From: Nautilus pompilius
Lineage: Eukaryota; Mollusca; Cephalopoda; Nautilida; Nautilidae
NCBI GenBank assembly: GCA_018389105.1
Contig: JACATO010000690.1
Span: 372,001 to 436,000, forward strand
DNA length: 64,000 nucleotides
Direction: 5' to 3'
Both the position numbers and the translations under genes were made by a program. A model generated the notes under the pieces. It was not told where the DNA came from, did no database searches, and saw nothing but the letters and a program-made list of their open reading frames with translations. Positions 13,591-26,369 of this stretch are shown here, piece after piece. Every line of letters begins with the position of its first letter. The stretch's first letter is position 1.

Positions 13591-15329
13591 TTACAATGTT
13601 TTGATTTTTAGCCAAGAACAACTTCTAATTTTATTAGTTATTAAGATATGTATAGCTGAAGTCTTGTTAAATTATGGAGACTGGTGATTATAGCATTTAT
13701 TTTTGTAATAAGTTCTGGAGATTTCTTTCTCTTTTTCTGAGTAATTAGACAGCAAAGGCTCAGTTATTTTCATAACCTGTTTTATTTGTATATATGATTA
13801 TATTAGTTTGTTTTTAATATGAATAAAAGTTGACGCATACTCAAATGAAGAAGTAGAACTATTATAACCTGAAGAAATTCACTTTGTAGTCTTGAAAAAA
13901 TAATCAAAACTGTTAAAGGAGGAAGCGCTGGTGCGTGAAACAGAATTCAGTAATATACTAGATTTATTGCAAATACAGTGAATAATGTTAATGTTCATTT
14001 CAGCAAGTAAAATACAAGTCCACAAACTCACTTGCATACAAAACTGCTAACTTATGCATACTAATACTACCTATTTGTCATGAACACTATGGATGTTTGA
14101 GAATTTATTTCAGTTTCCTTACCTTCTCAGCAAAATCTTTTTAAATTACATATTGTCCATATATTTTCCTTTAGGTTCAGTTATCTGTATTTTATAGCTT
14201 GAGATAAAGTAATATATTACAAGAAAAATGGTAATGTACATCTTTTTTAAAATATATATATCAGTGTTTTCCAAGTACAGATTATAATTCTCCATCATTT
14301 TCAGCCCTAATGGAAGTTTCAAAATGTATGTAATTTGATCCATTCAATTTCTCTTTTTGTGTTAGTAATGCCATTGTATTCTGAATGTAATAGGATAATA
14401 ATACTGATAATTCACTATAAATTGGATTTGGAGACCATTTTTATATTCTCTCGCTCTCTCTCTAGGACAAACTGCCACATTAGTTCTGACATCTAGTCCA
14501 TCAACAATAACTTCAGTTGTGTTTCTTGTTTTTCATTTTAAAAAATTGTACATAATTTTAAAATGTAAAATTTAGATAAAAATCTAAAATCAAAAAATTG
14601 TAAAGGAGCTACTTAATTACTAATTATCTCCCAGCATATAAATTGTTTAAAAAGTAGAATGTGATTACTGGAGCATATATAAGCCCAGGGCAATCATTAT
14701 GAACTAAGCTGTCTCTCAAAAGGCAGTGATTGAGAAATTGTATAACATTCTCTGCAAGTTGGCATCAGAGTCCAGCCTTCTGTTCATTAATTATGAGATT
14801 AGAATCAAGAGTTACCTATCCCTTGGTTCAGACCATACATACCTGATTTACATGTAATAAAAGCATGAAAGAATTCTAATGACAAAAACAAAAATTATAC
14901 TCTTATCTTATATTTACGATTGTTACTTTGCATTTTAAAGTTTTTTTGTTTTTAGCTATTTTGTGGCGACTTGATGTTTTGAAAACTTTTTCAGTCTATA
15001 AAAACAAATTAATATCTGTTATGGTAGGCATCACATCTTCTAGCTTGACACTGTAAAGTGGGAAGCTTAATTTTTTTTTGGTTTGTTCATCAGGTCTGGT
15101 TTTAAAAACGGTCTCATGTGGATAGAAATCATTGAAACTGGCATTTTTTTCCTGAAGCATGCTGGGAAATGGATGTTAACTTGTAGTAGCGTAACGTATT
15201 TCTGGCAGATATTTGAACAGACTACACACATCTGTTGATTTAGAGCTAACCAAGAAATTGTTTACCTGAAAAGTATTGCCTCAGAGGTAAGCATTGATTC
15301 CTACCCATGTGCTCTTTTAGCATAAGACT
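13591..15329. other. Non-coding AT-rich DNA
   Basis: I see nothing supported in this stretch apart from short simple-sequence tracts such as the CT run near 14450-14463. Confidence 0.6.
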
Positions 15330-15690
15330 GCAGTTGTGTCAGACTACTAAACCGCTAAGGTTATGGAATCAAGTTTTAATCCCAGTTGGGACGGATTCGG
15401 TTTGGCATACCCACCCACCTCCCTACCTTATGTGTAATTTTATTTTTTTTTTTTGTCCATTTACACCAGTTTCCTTCCACATCTCAAAAATGAAGGGTTC
15501 CAGTAGGGACTTTCTGTGTTAGGCTTGCAGCTAACCTCTGCTTGGTTTGGGAAAATGAAACTGGGGCGTTTCCTCCAGTTGATGACTACTGTTTGAGATG
15601 TGCTACAAAATGTAAAGATGAGATGGTAATCGGGTCAAAGGGATAATGATGTCAACTGAGAGACCAGACCTTCAATATTGCCCTCATCAC
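15330..15690 (+). repeat. Unnamed short interspersed repeat, copy 2
   Basis: The longest copy of the family. It has a region reminiscent of a degraded tRNA B box (gttttaatcccagttggg near 15375), then gattcggtttggcatacc, a T-rich insertion, then ccttccacatctcaaaaatg and ccagtagggactttc. The last two blocks closely match the reverse complement of 58770-58815. It is probably a diverged SINE. The boundaries are approximate. Confidence 0.5.
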
Positions 15691-18600
15691 TAAACGTTCT
15701 AGTTTTCTGTTCATTTGATACAGTAGAAAGGATACTGGGGAGTGTTTATGTCATGTTAAAGTATGGCAGTTCGGCAGGTTGGATCAGTTTATGATGTGCT
15801 ATAATCCAGAGAAATATTCAGCAACCTTTGGCTCACAGACAAGTGTTGAACCAACTGCTGGGAAAACACTTGGTTTTGGATTGCAGGGCATCTTCTGAAT
15901 GATGCAAACAAAGTAGTAGTTACTGATATTTGTTCAAGGCTATTACTAAAAGTAAATACATTAAAAAACACTGCTTCATTGATCGTATACATTACAAATG
16001 GAGTATAGGTAAAATCAAAATGGATCATACTTTTTTTGAGCATCTTCAATTACATAGCATAAATGTTTGTTATAAATTAGAAATCTTTAAGATAGAATGA
16101 ACTTCTGTATGTGTTTCTAGGTCTGCTGGAATTAGGTTCATTTCAATGTTACAAAGAATGGTCAGGGATGGAGCTGACATGTTTTGTAGAAATTCTATAT
16201 GGCATTTGGCCAGACCATGGAAAAGGACTTGTGTTATGTGCTGCAAAAGAATTGAGTTTAGAAAAATTATAGTTGTAGGCAAAAACTATCTTTAAAAATC
16301 TTGATATAATGTGATGTCTCAAAACATGATAGTCATGATTTCTGTCACTTCCAGACTCTGCTATCACTCAGTGATATAAATTTTATGAATTCTTCACTAA
16401 TTTTTATAGAGTTCCTGTAAAGTTGAAAATATCTACTTACTGGCTACTGTAAAATCTGGGATTGCTATGTACAAACTTTGTAATCTCTTAGCTAGGACAT
16501 TTCTGTAGTTCATCATCCCAGATGTGTTCAGAGCTGAAATCAGAGGATCTGAATGACCAGTCAAGGCACAAAAATGCTGTCATTATGCTCTAGTGATTCT
16601 TCCTTTGAGGGATGGATGTTGTGTTGTGTTGTATTTACCTGTAACTTCTTTGTGAGGTATGAAATAGTTTATAGTGGGAAAGGCTAGCGTATACAAAGCA
16701 TGGTTACTATCTGCTTGTTGTCGTGGAACTTAGCTTTTTACTTGATATGCAAATGCTCGTGCTGAATTCTATTTATTTACAAGTGTATTGTTATATTTAA
16801 AAGCATTCTTTATTGTATCATGTAGACAGAAAAAAATTGTAGACAAATATTTTTTAGGCATTATCTTAAAAAATATGCATTACTTTGTGGATGATAGTTG
16901 GGCAGTAGTTTAGTATAGTGGGTTAATTTGATACATTGGTCATGGACTGTTAAATGTCTTCTATCTTCTGAACCAATTTATTGCGTCTCTCATGCCAGTT
17001 GTCTCTCATTACTAATTAATAGACTTCTTTTGTAGGATCTAATGCTTACAAAAAGGCATCTTGGTATTAGTTACATATGCCAAAAAAAAAAAAAAAAAAC
17101 AGATCAAACTGTATGTACCCTTAGCATAGTATTTAAATAAGCACCACCACTGCCTGGTTTGTCCATTTTTAAAAATAGTATCATTCACTTACAAAAATTA
17201 GCTAATTACACAAATTTGCTTTTGTTTGCCATGTAAAACTTCTGAGGTTATGGTCACTAGGTAGCAAGTGCCACAGACAGTTCAAAACCAATCAGTCAAT
17301 CATGAAGCTAGTTTATTAATTAACCCCAACTTGGGCTTCAGAAATTGATGATCTCTGCTTTGTCAGTTGCTAGGTGGCACCTAAGTCATCTATCTCCAAA
17401 ACCATACTTAAATTTTTACATTAAAAATTTACATTTATATACTTGAGAAAAAGAAGAATCTTTCGTGCGTGCGTGCGTGTTTTTTACAAAATTAGTTTGA
17501 CCCTTTTTATATTAAATTATTTTGGATTATTTCTAATGTGTGTATGGATAAATATCATTAAAACGTTCACAGCTGATCTTTTTTGACATTACATTGAGAT
17601 TAAGTGAGAGTAACATCAGTTTTAATTTATTATTCAAAGAGCTTGGCAAATAAAACACGTAGCCTTCCCTCTCACCATGGCAAAGAAATACTTATTTATG
17701 TGATTTCACACAATCACCAACCATAGTTGATTTATTACATGCAATTCTTTCATTAAAGAGATCATATCTAATGTGCAGCCTTAGCTTTTATGCGGATTCC
17801 TCTATTCGGTACATTGTATTCACTGTAATATGTAAAAAAAATTTCTTGTAAACCAATTACTGTCTCAGTCATGTTTCTTCATAATGAACCTCTTTTGTCT
17901 ACCTTAAACACGAGTAATAATCTTTTGAATGTTTAATTTCTTAGAAACCCTAATTACTGTTGCCTCTTTATGGTGCCCAAATAGAATTGGGCTGCTGCAG
18001 TTGGATTAAGCTTAAGCCTAACATGATTCTTTGCTAGTAATGGCTATCAATAGATTAAAGATTCTTTGCTTTTTTTTTTTTTAGTTGGTTTTTTTAAAAT
18101 ATATATTGCCTTTCGATTTGTTTAAAACCTGAAGGTTATTCATCTTTCTAAAAAATGGAATGATGTTAAGGGGAACAGCAATTATCTGACTTATTGTGTT
18201 ATTAGATGATTAGAATTTAAGTCTGTAATTATTAATTGGTGGCAGGTGGTGGTTTTATATTAACACTTCCATATTGTTGCTTTAAGAGGGGGGAACATTC
18301 ATGAAAATTTAATTTATTATTACGAAGAAACTTGGGGTAAGACAGTACCAGGAATTGATCGGAAACTTTATTTGTTCAAGCTATACACAAATCTTTGACA
18401 TTCTTACAATTCTATTTCAGCATCCACATCTTGATGAATACAGTGTGGTTATTAATAATATTGGCATGTTTCTTTTATTTATCTATTTGTTTTCCATAAA
18501 GATCATTTGACAGTTTCATCATATATCTGCTAATGGCTGTATACTGTATATAGGACCACTTTCAACACCCTTGTTTAGATCCCTAGTGGCTGAGAGGTGA

Positions 18601-20102
18601 GACATTTCAGATTGTCAGAACTAGCTGACCAATGAAGTAATTAATACTTCCTTAGACTGTTTCTTTGTAGTAAACTTTACTTTCATTGCAATATGGGATG
18701 CAATTTTAAGGAGACATATAGAACTTTGCAGTCTGTAGGATAAATTATCATGCAATTACATTACAAGATCTAATGACTTTAGGTCTCCATTTTAGATCAT
18801 TACCAAAGAACATTTTTAAATAAGCTAAATAAAAAATAATTTTTTCTTTCCAGCTCAATAATGGAAAATACAGATTTTGGATTAGAGTAATAAATTACTT
18901 ATAAAATATAAGGTTTTCAATCAAATTAGAAATTGCATTGATGAACTTAAACTAAGCTAGCTGCTAAATCTATTGGAAATTAGCTACTAATCGGAACTTT
19001 ACAAGTAAAACAGTTTCTTTCACAAGGGTTCAGGAGAAACTAGAAAAAAGCAGAAATTAACCATCTTAGTTCCCTGTGTAATACAAGGTTTTTACTTGTT
19101 TCTTGAGTGTTGGAGTTTGAAGATCTTAAGAAAAAGAAAACATTCTAGTATGTATGTTTTAATAGATCAAAAGTAAAGCTTTAGGCCACTTGTTAATGAC
19201 TAGAACAACTATGTCAATAATAATTAACAATACAGTTATCATGGCTTCAAGAATCGACAAAGTAAAACGAAAGAAATGTCTTTAATTGAATTCCTGCTAT
19301 CAGCAAGAGAGAGAGAGAATGAAGGAACTAGAGTCTGACATTGGACTTGCATTGATTTAAGTGTTTTTTTGGGGGGGTCTCATTTCTGTATTTTAAAATT
19401 TAAAATTCCTCATGAGAAGAGATTCATTTTCAGCGAGTCTTCACTGAGTCTGTCGTCATCAGAAGTTGCTTTGCTGTACAACAGTGGGTAGAAATAGCAA
19501 AATTTTTGGCCAATCTAGAAAAAAGGAATAACAATATCTGAAATGGAATTGCAAAGTTATTGTTGAAAAAGACTTTGTTAGCTAGCTGAGTTATGGCACA
19601 GATGAACTTAATATCTACTTGCGCATTTCATTTTCATCTTTCAGCTGTCTGGGCCAAACCCAGCACGCACTGAAATTTATCATTACTGCTCCATGAAGAT
19701 CCTTTGCCAGAGTGGTTGGGCACATAAGCCATAATGTGGATTTATGAAAATGTTGCCTAATGTTATTAGATTTTTCACTGGGGTCATTAACTTTGACAGA
19801 GGTTTTATTTAAAAGTTACCATGGAGTTTTGATAAAAAAAAAATTTTTTTTTCAATTGACAATAAATGTTCTATTACATTAGGATGGCAGGGATTATTAT
19901 TTGATTGTTTTTCTTATTGCAATATACTTACTACATTTTGGCTTTAGCAGACTTGAAGTCTGTTTCTCTCTGAAGTGGCAGCCAGAGCATTGGTGTGGTC
20001 ACGAGGCTATAAGGATGACTGGAGAAAACTGTTTGGCTCTCCCCATCCCATGTCCATCTTTATTAGTGTATATTAAAGGCGATTTTTTTTTTCTTTTTTC
20101 AG
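15691..20102. other. Non-coding DNA ending in the splice acceptor of the RXYLT1 exon
   Basis: AT-rich intron-like sequence with no supported gene. Tracts include A18 near 17081, a CGTG tetranucleotide run at 17464-17480 and a GA run near 19306. The last bases form a strong acceptor: a long pyrimidine tract followed by AG at 20101-20102. Confidence 0.65.
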
Positions 20103-20202
20103 GATTATACCTTTGGGAACACATTCTTCGGGGGCAAATTGAACGTAAACTAGGAGGGATCTGGAGTTACGGCATGAAGAGAATTAATAACATAAAATTT
20201 AA
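20103..20202 (+). CDS. RXYLT1: RXYLT1 internal exon (GLYLWEHI exon)
   Basis: Part of the RXYLT1 (TMEM5) orthologue, ribitol-5-phosphate xylosyltransferase 1. This is a type II Golgi membrane enzyme that transfers xylose from UDP-xylose onto ribitol-5-phosphate in the O-mannosyl glycan of alpha-dystroglycan. The exon reads (G)LYLWEHILRGQ and ends ...INNIKF followed by two bases of the next codon. LYLWEHI is near-identical to the human protein at the start of its conserved lumenal region. The acceptor is a T-rich tract plus CAG ending at 20102, and the donor is GTAAGT from 20203. The exon starts two bases into a codon (phase 1 intron before it) and ends with AA (phase 2 intron after it). This phase fits the exon at 51379, giving ...KFK then FRTGPGVIP. 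The preceding exon encoding the membrane anchor is not visible here. Confidence 0.92.
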
Positions 20203-22883
20203 GTAAGTATATTTTTTTTTTCGTCGTCGTTAATGAATTAACGGAAGCAAGCTTCCAAAATATACCTGCCGGCAACTGAAACAATTTGCTGGCATTACCT
20301 CATTGTGAAGGATTTCAAAAGAATTAGATGTTTAGATTCTGTAGACTGGGAACTTTTTCAGCTATCTACAGTTTATAAGGGTCACAATTACCAGTTCATG
20401 TAGATGATAATTATGATTGTATTCGTGGTCATTTCTGTTTCCTGGAAGGGCTGTGTTAGCATCCTGTCATTACCGTGACATGCAGTAGAGAGAAACTTTC
20501 TACAGGGGAGGTAGTGCCACATTGTAGTTATCTGCTAGAGAGCATTGACTTCGCATGCCAAAAGCCCCTTCTAAAACTTCAGTTTCTCCCACACCTGAAA
20601 ATTAAGTGCTCAAAAGAAATCATGGCAAGAAGGGACACCAAAGCCTCACTTAGTCTTATACATTAGATTTGTGTTTAAACCTTAACATCATCCTCTTTTT
20701 TTTGCTGTTGCCATTTGTAGTTTAGCTACCAACTTAATTTAAAATTGAACAGAAACTTGGCTATATATCTATCTCTCCAAATTTTTATATAAAATAAGGT
20801 AATTCTTTCACTGGCTCACAAACCTCCTGTGGAACTTGAAAATGTTTAGATACTGATTTCTTCTTTCCCTCTTACAAAGAACTTGGATCTCATTACTTTA
20901 AGAACTCCAAAAGTTCCAAGCATTTCTCTATAGAACCAACCTTACTAGATCAGCTGTTGTCCATCTTCCAAATTGATTTTTGTGTTGTTGTTGCCTTTAA
21001 TGCAGATGAATCAGAAGTAAGGCTATGTATTCAAGAAACCAAAATATTACAAAATAGTATTAAACATCCATTCCTCAAGCACGTCAACTAATCCTATTTT
21101 CCCTGCTCTAATTGGCTTTGAGAAGGATAACATGAGATAAAATCAGACTGTTTTTTTATCTTACATTGCCACCATCAGAAAAAAAAATATTTTAACATGA
21201 AATTTATAATAATATTTACTTAGATTTAATCTCAAACTGATCTTATTTACAAGGTATAATGTAAAGTAAAGCTTAAAATTAGCTGATGCTGCCCTCTTTT
21301 ATGCCTCAAATTACCTAGCCATCCCAAGAAATGTCATCTAATGGGCTAACATCTTGGCTTTGGAATAAAGTCTGCAATAAGTTAACTGCACAATTTAAAG
21401 AGTGATATTAGTTGATAGTAAAAGCGTTGATTTTCTACCTACCGATCAGTCAGCTTATTTGCACAATGTATTAAACGTTAGTTATGTACTACTCTGGCAT
21501 CAGTACCATTTTTCTTTTCTTCTCTCGCTGTTTGCTCGGGTGTCATATTAATTGTTCACAGAAGAGCACTCATGAGGAAATTATCGAAATGACTTTTGGT
21601 TGTATAGGGACTCCAGTGAATTATTAATTGATCATGTTCTCAATGCAAAGATACAGCTGTTGATCAGCTGGTTCTCTATGTTGCCTGCAGCAGCAGAAAC
21701 TTTATTACTTTTCAATGTGCCAGTCTACATTCTTCTAATCACAAAACAACAACCAAAAACTATATAGAAAGTAGGAGCCATTGAGGCTTCATACATTCAA
21801 CCCACCCCCAAAAGATGGAGCCAAATATATTTTAAATACCTTCATATGCCATATGTGCTCGCATAATTCTAACAAAAATAGAACTTTATTTAGAGTTATG
21901 CAATTGTTTAGATAGATATTTCCAGCAGTGTCAGAATTAGTGACTTCACTGATTTAACCTTGCCTTATTGTTAATATTTTCCAAAGCATGTCTGTTACAA
22001 GGGGATTCTTACATAAACAGCTTCCTGTTAATATTTAAGGAATGTGAGAAACTAATAACTGATAAATTAGCCATGCATTTTTTTAAGTCTCAATACTGTA
22101 CTCACTCTCTTTTTGAATCAACTATAAGCTAATAAATGTATTGAAATGATGTAGATAGGACAATTTGCACCATAAAATACTTGCCCTGCCAACCTTGTAA
22201 TCTCAAAGCTTACAGTTAGTACTTGCCAAATATATAAAAGTTGACTGGGTTGACCAATGTTTATCACACAGTCAGAAAGTCCATAAAATAGCACTAGGCA
22301 GATCTTTGGTTTAGCTGCAACTCAAACAAGTTGTTTTTCTAATATCAAGCATTTTAAACTCTTAACTTCGTCTACATCCATAAAAAAAAAAAAACTTGTA
22401 TTAGGTTCCTTCAAACATCTTTAGAAGCCATGTTATACATTGATGTAGCTGAGGTACACCGGCTTCAGGATGGGCAAAGAAACTGAATGTGTCTTGGTTT
22501 GTTTGGAGAGGAAAAAAAAACAACAAAAGGTCAGAAGTGATTGTAGCTCAGGATGGAAAGATTCTAAGCATTACTTTATTACAAAGATAACTTCTTTTTT
22601 TTTTTAATTCATGGGAAAGAAAACTGCAGGCCACTTGTCTTTTAAAACTTCATCTGAAACCCTTGAAGCTTGTGAATGAACATTTATATTTTTTTAATTT
22701 GTCAGGAGATCTGTATGTTTTATTAATAGTTTGTCAATCAAAGCATCAAGTGTACGCAATAGTTCATTTGTCCTGCATGGATTTTCACTATTCATATAGC
22801 TTCATGGAAATGGAATTTATTATTACATCCTGTAAGTTAAGCAAGTTACTGATTATTATTTTTTTTTTTTTTTAATTGGAAAG
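20203..22883 (+). other. Start of the long RXYLT1 intron
   Basis: Begins with the donor GTAAGT. It contains one copy of the unnamed repeat (20470-20670) and otherwise AT-rich sequence. It ends in a T-rich tract before the candidate exon at 22884. Confidence 0.7.
20470..20670 (+). repeat. Unnamed short interspersed repeat, copy 3
   Basis: Shares the tttctcccacacctgaaaat and agaagggac blocks, in the same order, with the copies at 13380, 15330 and (reversed) 58680. It is more diverged than the others and includes a small insertion between the blocks. Membership is an eye-alignment judgement. Confidence 0.35.
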
Positions 22884-22960
22884 ATTCCAAAATGTCCACT
22901 ACTTTGTTTGGCTATATTACAAGATTAAAAAACCGAACACTGAATGGAATTATAGGACAG
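22884..22960 (+). CDS. Candidate coding exon, unrecognised (alternative RXYLT1 3' exon or nested gene)
   Basis: I do not recognise the product. A T-rich tract ending in AG (22882-22883) precedes the segment and a good donor GTGAGT follows at 22961. In one frame it reads FQNVHYFVWLYYKIKKPN then TEWNYRT, ending with one base of a codon (G). The segment at 23165 begins with GA, which completes GGA (Gly), so the two join in frame. The exon needs two bases from its upstream partner. The RXYLT1 exon at 20103-20202 ends with exactly two spare bases, so splicing 20202 to 22884 is phase-compatible. No other upstream exon was found. The segment is 77 bp, is aromatic-rich and is not a known RXYLT1 sequence. 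It could be a chance open stretch, but the agreement of splice sites and phase argues against that. Confidence 0.5.
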
Positions 22961-23164
22961 GTGAGTGTTGTAAGAACCCTGACTGTACAATACCATAAGA
23001 TGAATGGCAAGAAATCTACTGGACGTGTCTCGGAAATGCAGATTAACAGTTTTTTTTTTTTTTTTTTTTAAATGGCGAAGAGGAACTGACCTACTGCAAA
23101 AAGAAAAAAATTTTCAGGAAATTCAGAACTTGTAAATTAAGTGTTTTGTTTGCCGTGCAACCAG

Positions 23165-23292
23165 GAGAATACGCTGGAGATAAGTGGAACTCAGCAGATC
23201 TGATTTTGAAAATGCCCCCCCAGGACACGAATAAATGCTATGCATATTTTGAGGATCGAGGACCCTGTTCAAACTATGGAGTTTGGAATTAG
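23165..23292 (+). CDS. Candidate terminal coding exon, unrecognised, ending at TAG
   Basis: The acceptor AG is at 23163-23164 after a T-rich stretch. The frame continues from the candidate exon at 22884: (G)EYAGDKWNSADLILKMPP, then QDTNKCYAYFEDRG, then PCSNYGVWN and a TAG stop at 23290-23292. Base composition is clearly richer in G+C than the neighbours and codon use looks coding. It has two cysteines near the C-terminus. I know no family with this ending. An AATAAA signal lies about 260 bases downstream at 23550-23555, a plausible 3' UTR length. Joined to RXYLT1 it would give a truncated isoform without the catalytic region. Otherwise it is the 3' end of a small nested gene whose 5' exons I cannot see. 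Confidence 0.55.
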
Positions 23293-23555
23293 TGGTGCAA
23301 AGTTCCTACCAAGTTAAGAAAAATGCAATTCTCATTTCAAGTATCTATAAACGAATCAATATAGTAGAAATAACCTGATGGTTCATTCTTATCATTTGAT
23401 GTGTGTACTTCTGTTTCTTTAGAAACAGCAAAGCACCTCTAGGAATGTAAGATGAATTTCTATTTGCCTCACATCCAAGATTCTGGATTGTGTAAAGACG
23501 AGTAAAATCACCTCTTGTGTCTAGTTAGCTGAAGTTTTAAAATGCTTCAAATAAA
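23293..23555 (+). promoter_or_regulatory. Probable 3' UTR and poly(A) signal
   Basis: Non-coding sequence after the TAG of the candidate terminal exon. It ends in a canonical AATAAA at 23550-23555, followed by a T/GT-rich stretch of the sort seen at cleavage sites. Its role depends on the exon call being right. Confidence 0.4.
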
Positions 23556-25559
23556 ACCCGTGTTTGATTTTTCATATTTAACTTTAAGATGATAATCTCT
23601 GCTGTTAACAAGTATTCAGTCCTTTCCAGTTCTGTTTTGCTTTGTCAAACTGGTGCACTACATCAACTGAAGATTTAACTGCTGTTTGAAACTAGGGGGG
23701 TGGTCAGTTTTCTATCCCCTTGAATTGTTCCATTTTCCTACAATGGTCTGAGGTTGCTGCTTTGAAAAAATTCTTCCCTCAGGACATGGAAAGTTTATTC
23801 TATTGAAGCAATGGTTATTAGTATAACCAATTATTTCTCACCATAGCATATTTGTTTACTGTTAATTTAATAGATATATATGGGGACTTTTTCTTTTTTA
23901 ATCTACTCTTAATAGAGAAATCTGAAGGAAAAAAAGTAAAGCAGAGCGGCTATTATATAAAGCTTTCTTTTTATTACTATATTGGTGCAAAATTTAATTT
24001 TTCATTTTTAAAAACTACATTACCAATCTCCACAAAAAAAAATTCTACCGGACTCCCTCAGTTCAGTTTGACATACCTTTTTCTGGCTCTTCATGATAGT
24101 GCAGTAACAACACTACACTCCCTCTCCAAGGTTGTTTCCCATGTAGAGACAGGTGAATGAAAAGTACAGCCACCTAGGATAGAGAGAATTCTCAGTAGTG
24201 GTATACAAAATCAACCTTTGCTGCTCTCACATTCTTATCACCTCAAAAGCTGTCGTAATTCATATTTGCACTTTACTCAGCAGTAAACATACAAGTACCT
24301 TTTTAACATAACTGCAACAAAACAAGTTGGTTTAGTATCATGTCATACATTGGATTGACAGACTAGTAATTTAACGTTTTAGGGAAATGGCCACTGGCAC
24401 AGGTTTGATTGTATATGCTATAATGGCTGTATCTACTTCTTTAGAAATAATTTCTAAAAGCCAAGAGTTAATATCAGAGATTGTTTGATACATAGTAAGT
24501 CACCTGTTGATCACTTAGGACCCTAAAATCTGGAAGAAAGAAAGAAAGAAAAAAAACATCACCTATAATTGCAGATTTTGATTCATTTTAGTATAAATTG
24601 GATAAGAAGATAGATCACCTAAGAGAAAACTGTCTCAATCAGAAGAGCTCTTTGGTAGATTGTTTGTTTTTTTAAGTACTCCCTCCAGTTGGCAATATCA
24701 TTACTTACACACAATTAATATTTTTCTTTGTTTTCAGGAGACACTGCTTTTTTGCTACTTTGGTTTATTTTCAAAATCCCTTTTGAAAATTCAATATATA
24801 AAATTACTAAAAGGTATGAGTCAGTATGTGTTGCAGCACAAAGGTTTCTTGAATGTTTTCCCCAAACCAGAACAGAGAGATAAGAATTTTTGGTTTCACA
24901 TGGCTAATCAGATTGTTCATTCATTCAGGTGGCTTCTTTCCAGCTATCTTTTCAAAGGATGACCTACAGCTTTAAAGTAGTGTGTCTCATTGTCCTCCAT
25001 GTGTGTAAAGATAACAGATGCCAGACAGGGAACCAAAGTGTTACTGCAAACATACACAAGCCATACATTGGGATAATTGTGCCAGGCAAGTTGTTTGAGA
25101 GGGAATTTCTCCATTCTTGTCAACTGTATTCAGTTTTGATAAATTTCCCCTGAACTTTCTCGCCTACAGAACAGGTTAAAAATTCCGTATCCACAATTGC
25201 CAAGTAAACATGCAGACATTGATTAGTATATTGTTCACACATGCACACGCAAGCATCTATTCAGGCTGTCAGATGCTGTGCAGGTGGCAAAAGGAAATAT
25301 GGATGGCACAGGTATCGAATCTAGTCAGTGTACCCATCAGTAAAAACGTACACAGTAACTCTTGGAAAAATTAAAAATTGGTGGGTAGAACCGCCTTAAT
25401 GACTACCCATTTATGGAAACAGCAAATTTCTTAACAGCATTAGCAACCCTTTACTATTAACAGTGATCCTAATGTTACTTAATGGAGAACTCTTATAGAT
25501 GTTACAGTTAATATTCTTATCACATTCACAAAATTAATGGGCACAGTGTATTCTGCAAA
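23556..25559. other. RXYLT1 intron, no gene seen
   Basis: AT-rich intron sequence. A short stretch near 24061-24075 resembles the ttcggtttggcatacc block of the unnamed repeat but is too short to call. Open frames here lack splice sites and domain signatures. Confidence 0.6.
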
Positions 25560-26300
25560 TTTGGAGAAGGGATGTCTCATTGACAATCCTTGTCACAAGA
25601 TAAAGATTACCTGGTGTAGTGGGGGGGGGGAGACTGCTGCTAAACTTCTGGACCCAGTGACTAAGTAAAGAGTTGTGCAATAAAATCACAGCAGGTTAAA
25701 AGGAAACCAAATCTGGCCAAAAAGATATAATCGAAGAGATGGAGCCATCAGGACCTGCAAATAGAGTGTCAGCCAACTTCACCAGCAAAGAAACTAGATC
25801 CAAATTAATACACGGATAAGCATGTTACTAATCTTTGTAGATCAACACCCTTACATTATCCTACTGGGGATAGTCCAGCACTAGCAGACAAAGAACATAA
25901 AGAAAACCCAATATAGACAACACCAGTGGTCTCAGTCTAATGTGACATTTGAATATGTCACAGTAATAGGCATACTTTTCTATCCCATTCCCATCTGAAG
26001 GTCCAGCTTAACAAGACTATCTGCCAGATGTTATAGCACCAGTTTCATATTTGAGGACAGCAATGCCCCTGGTCACCATGTGAGCAAAAGAACATGTGGT
26101 TAGTCCACATTCACAGCCTCCAGGAGTGGAGGACCCAACCAAACCACAAGATATATTGGTTGTTGATGGTGACATAACACCTGGTCATGCTGCAACCCTG
26201 ATAGTGCGCCCCACAGGTGGTGGTGGGGGCTGTTACTTCTGACTTCAATAAGGAAGTCTTACTAAAGCTCCTCTTTGATGTGGAAAGGGACACAGCCAGT
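25560..26300 (-). repeat. G+C-richer block continuous with a tRNA SINE head
   Basis: This block is compositionally distinct from the surrounding AT-rich intron and runs directly out of the tRNA-like head at 26301-26369 when read on the minus strand. The part nearest the head is probably the SINE body. The part beyond about 26040 may be another old repeat. A G10 run lies at 25621-25630. I found no coding potential. Confidence 0.4.
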
Positions 26301-26369
26301 CAGGATTCAAACCAGGGCCTTTAAACTTGGCAGTTACAGTAGTCTACCACTAGGTGACCACAATGCCCT
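26301..26369 (-). repeat. tRNA-derived SINE head, minus strand
   Basis: On the minus strand this has an A-box-like tggtcacctagtggtagact and a B box ggtttgaatcc at the usual tRNA spacing. It directly adjoins a non-tRNA body running towards lower coordinates. The orientation is the same as the SINE at 12925-13207 (antisense to RXYLT1), but the bodies differ, so the two may belong to different subfamilies. Confidence 0.72.

Noticed and set aside
22663..22875. 70-codon frame directly before the candidate exon at 22884, with a GTAAGT at 22832
   Set aside because: Its phase does not match the next segment, its sequence is low-complexity, and the resulting intron would be about 52 bases.
22884..23292. 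Weak resemblance of the unknown tail (YRTG...DLIL) to the real RXYLT1 continuation (FRTG...NLIL)
   Set aside because: Only a few residues agree and the spacing differs. It is not enough to call an exon duplication.
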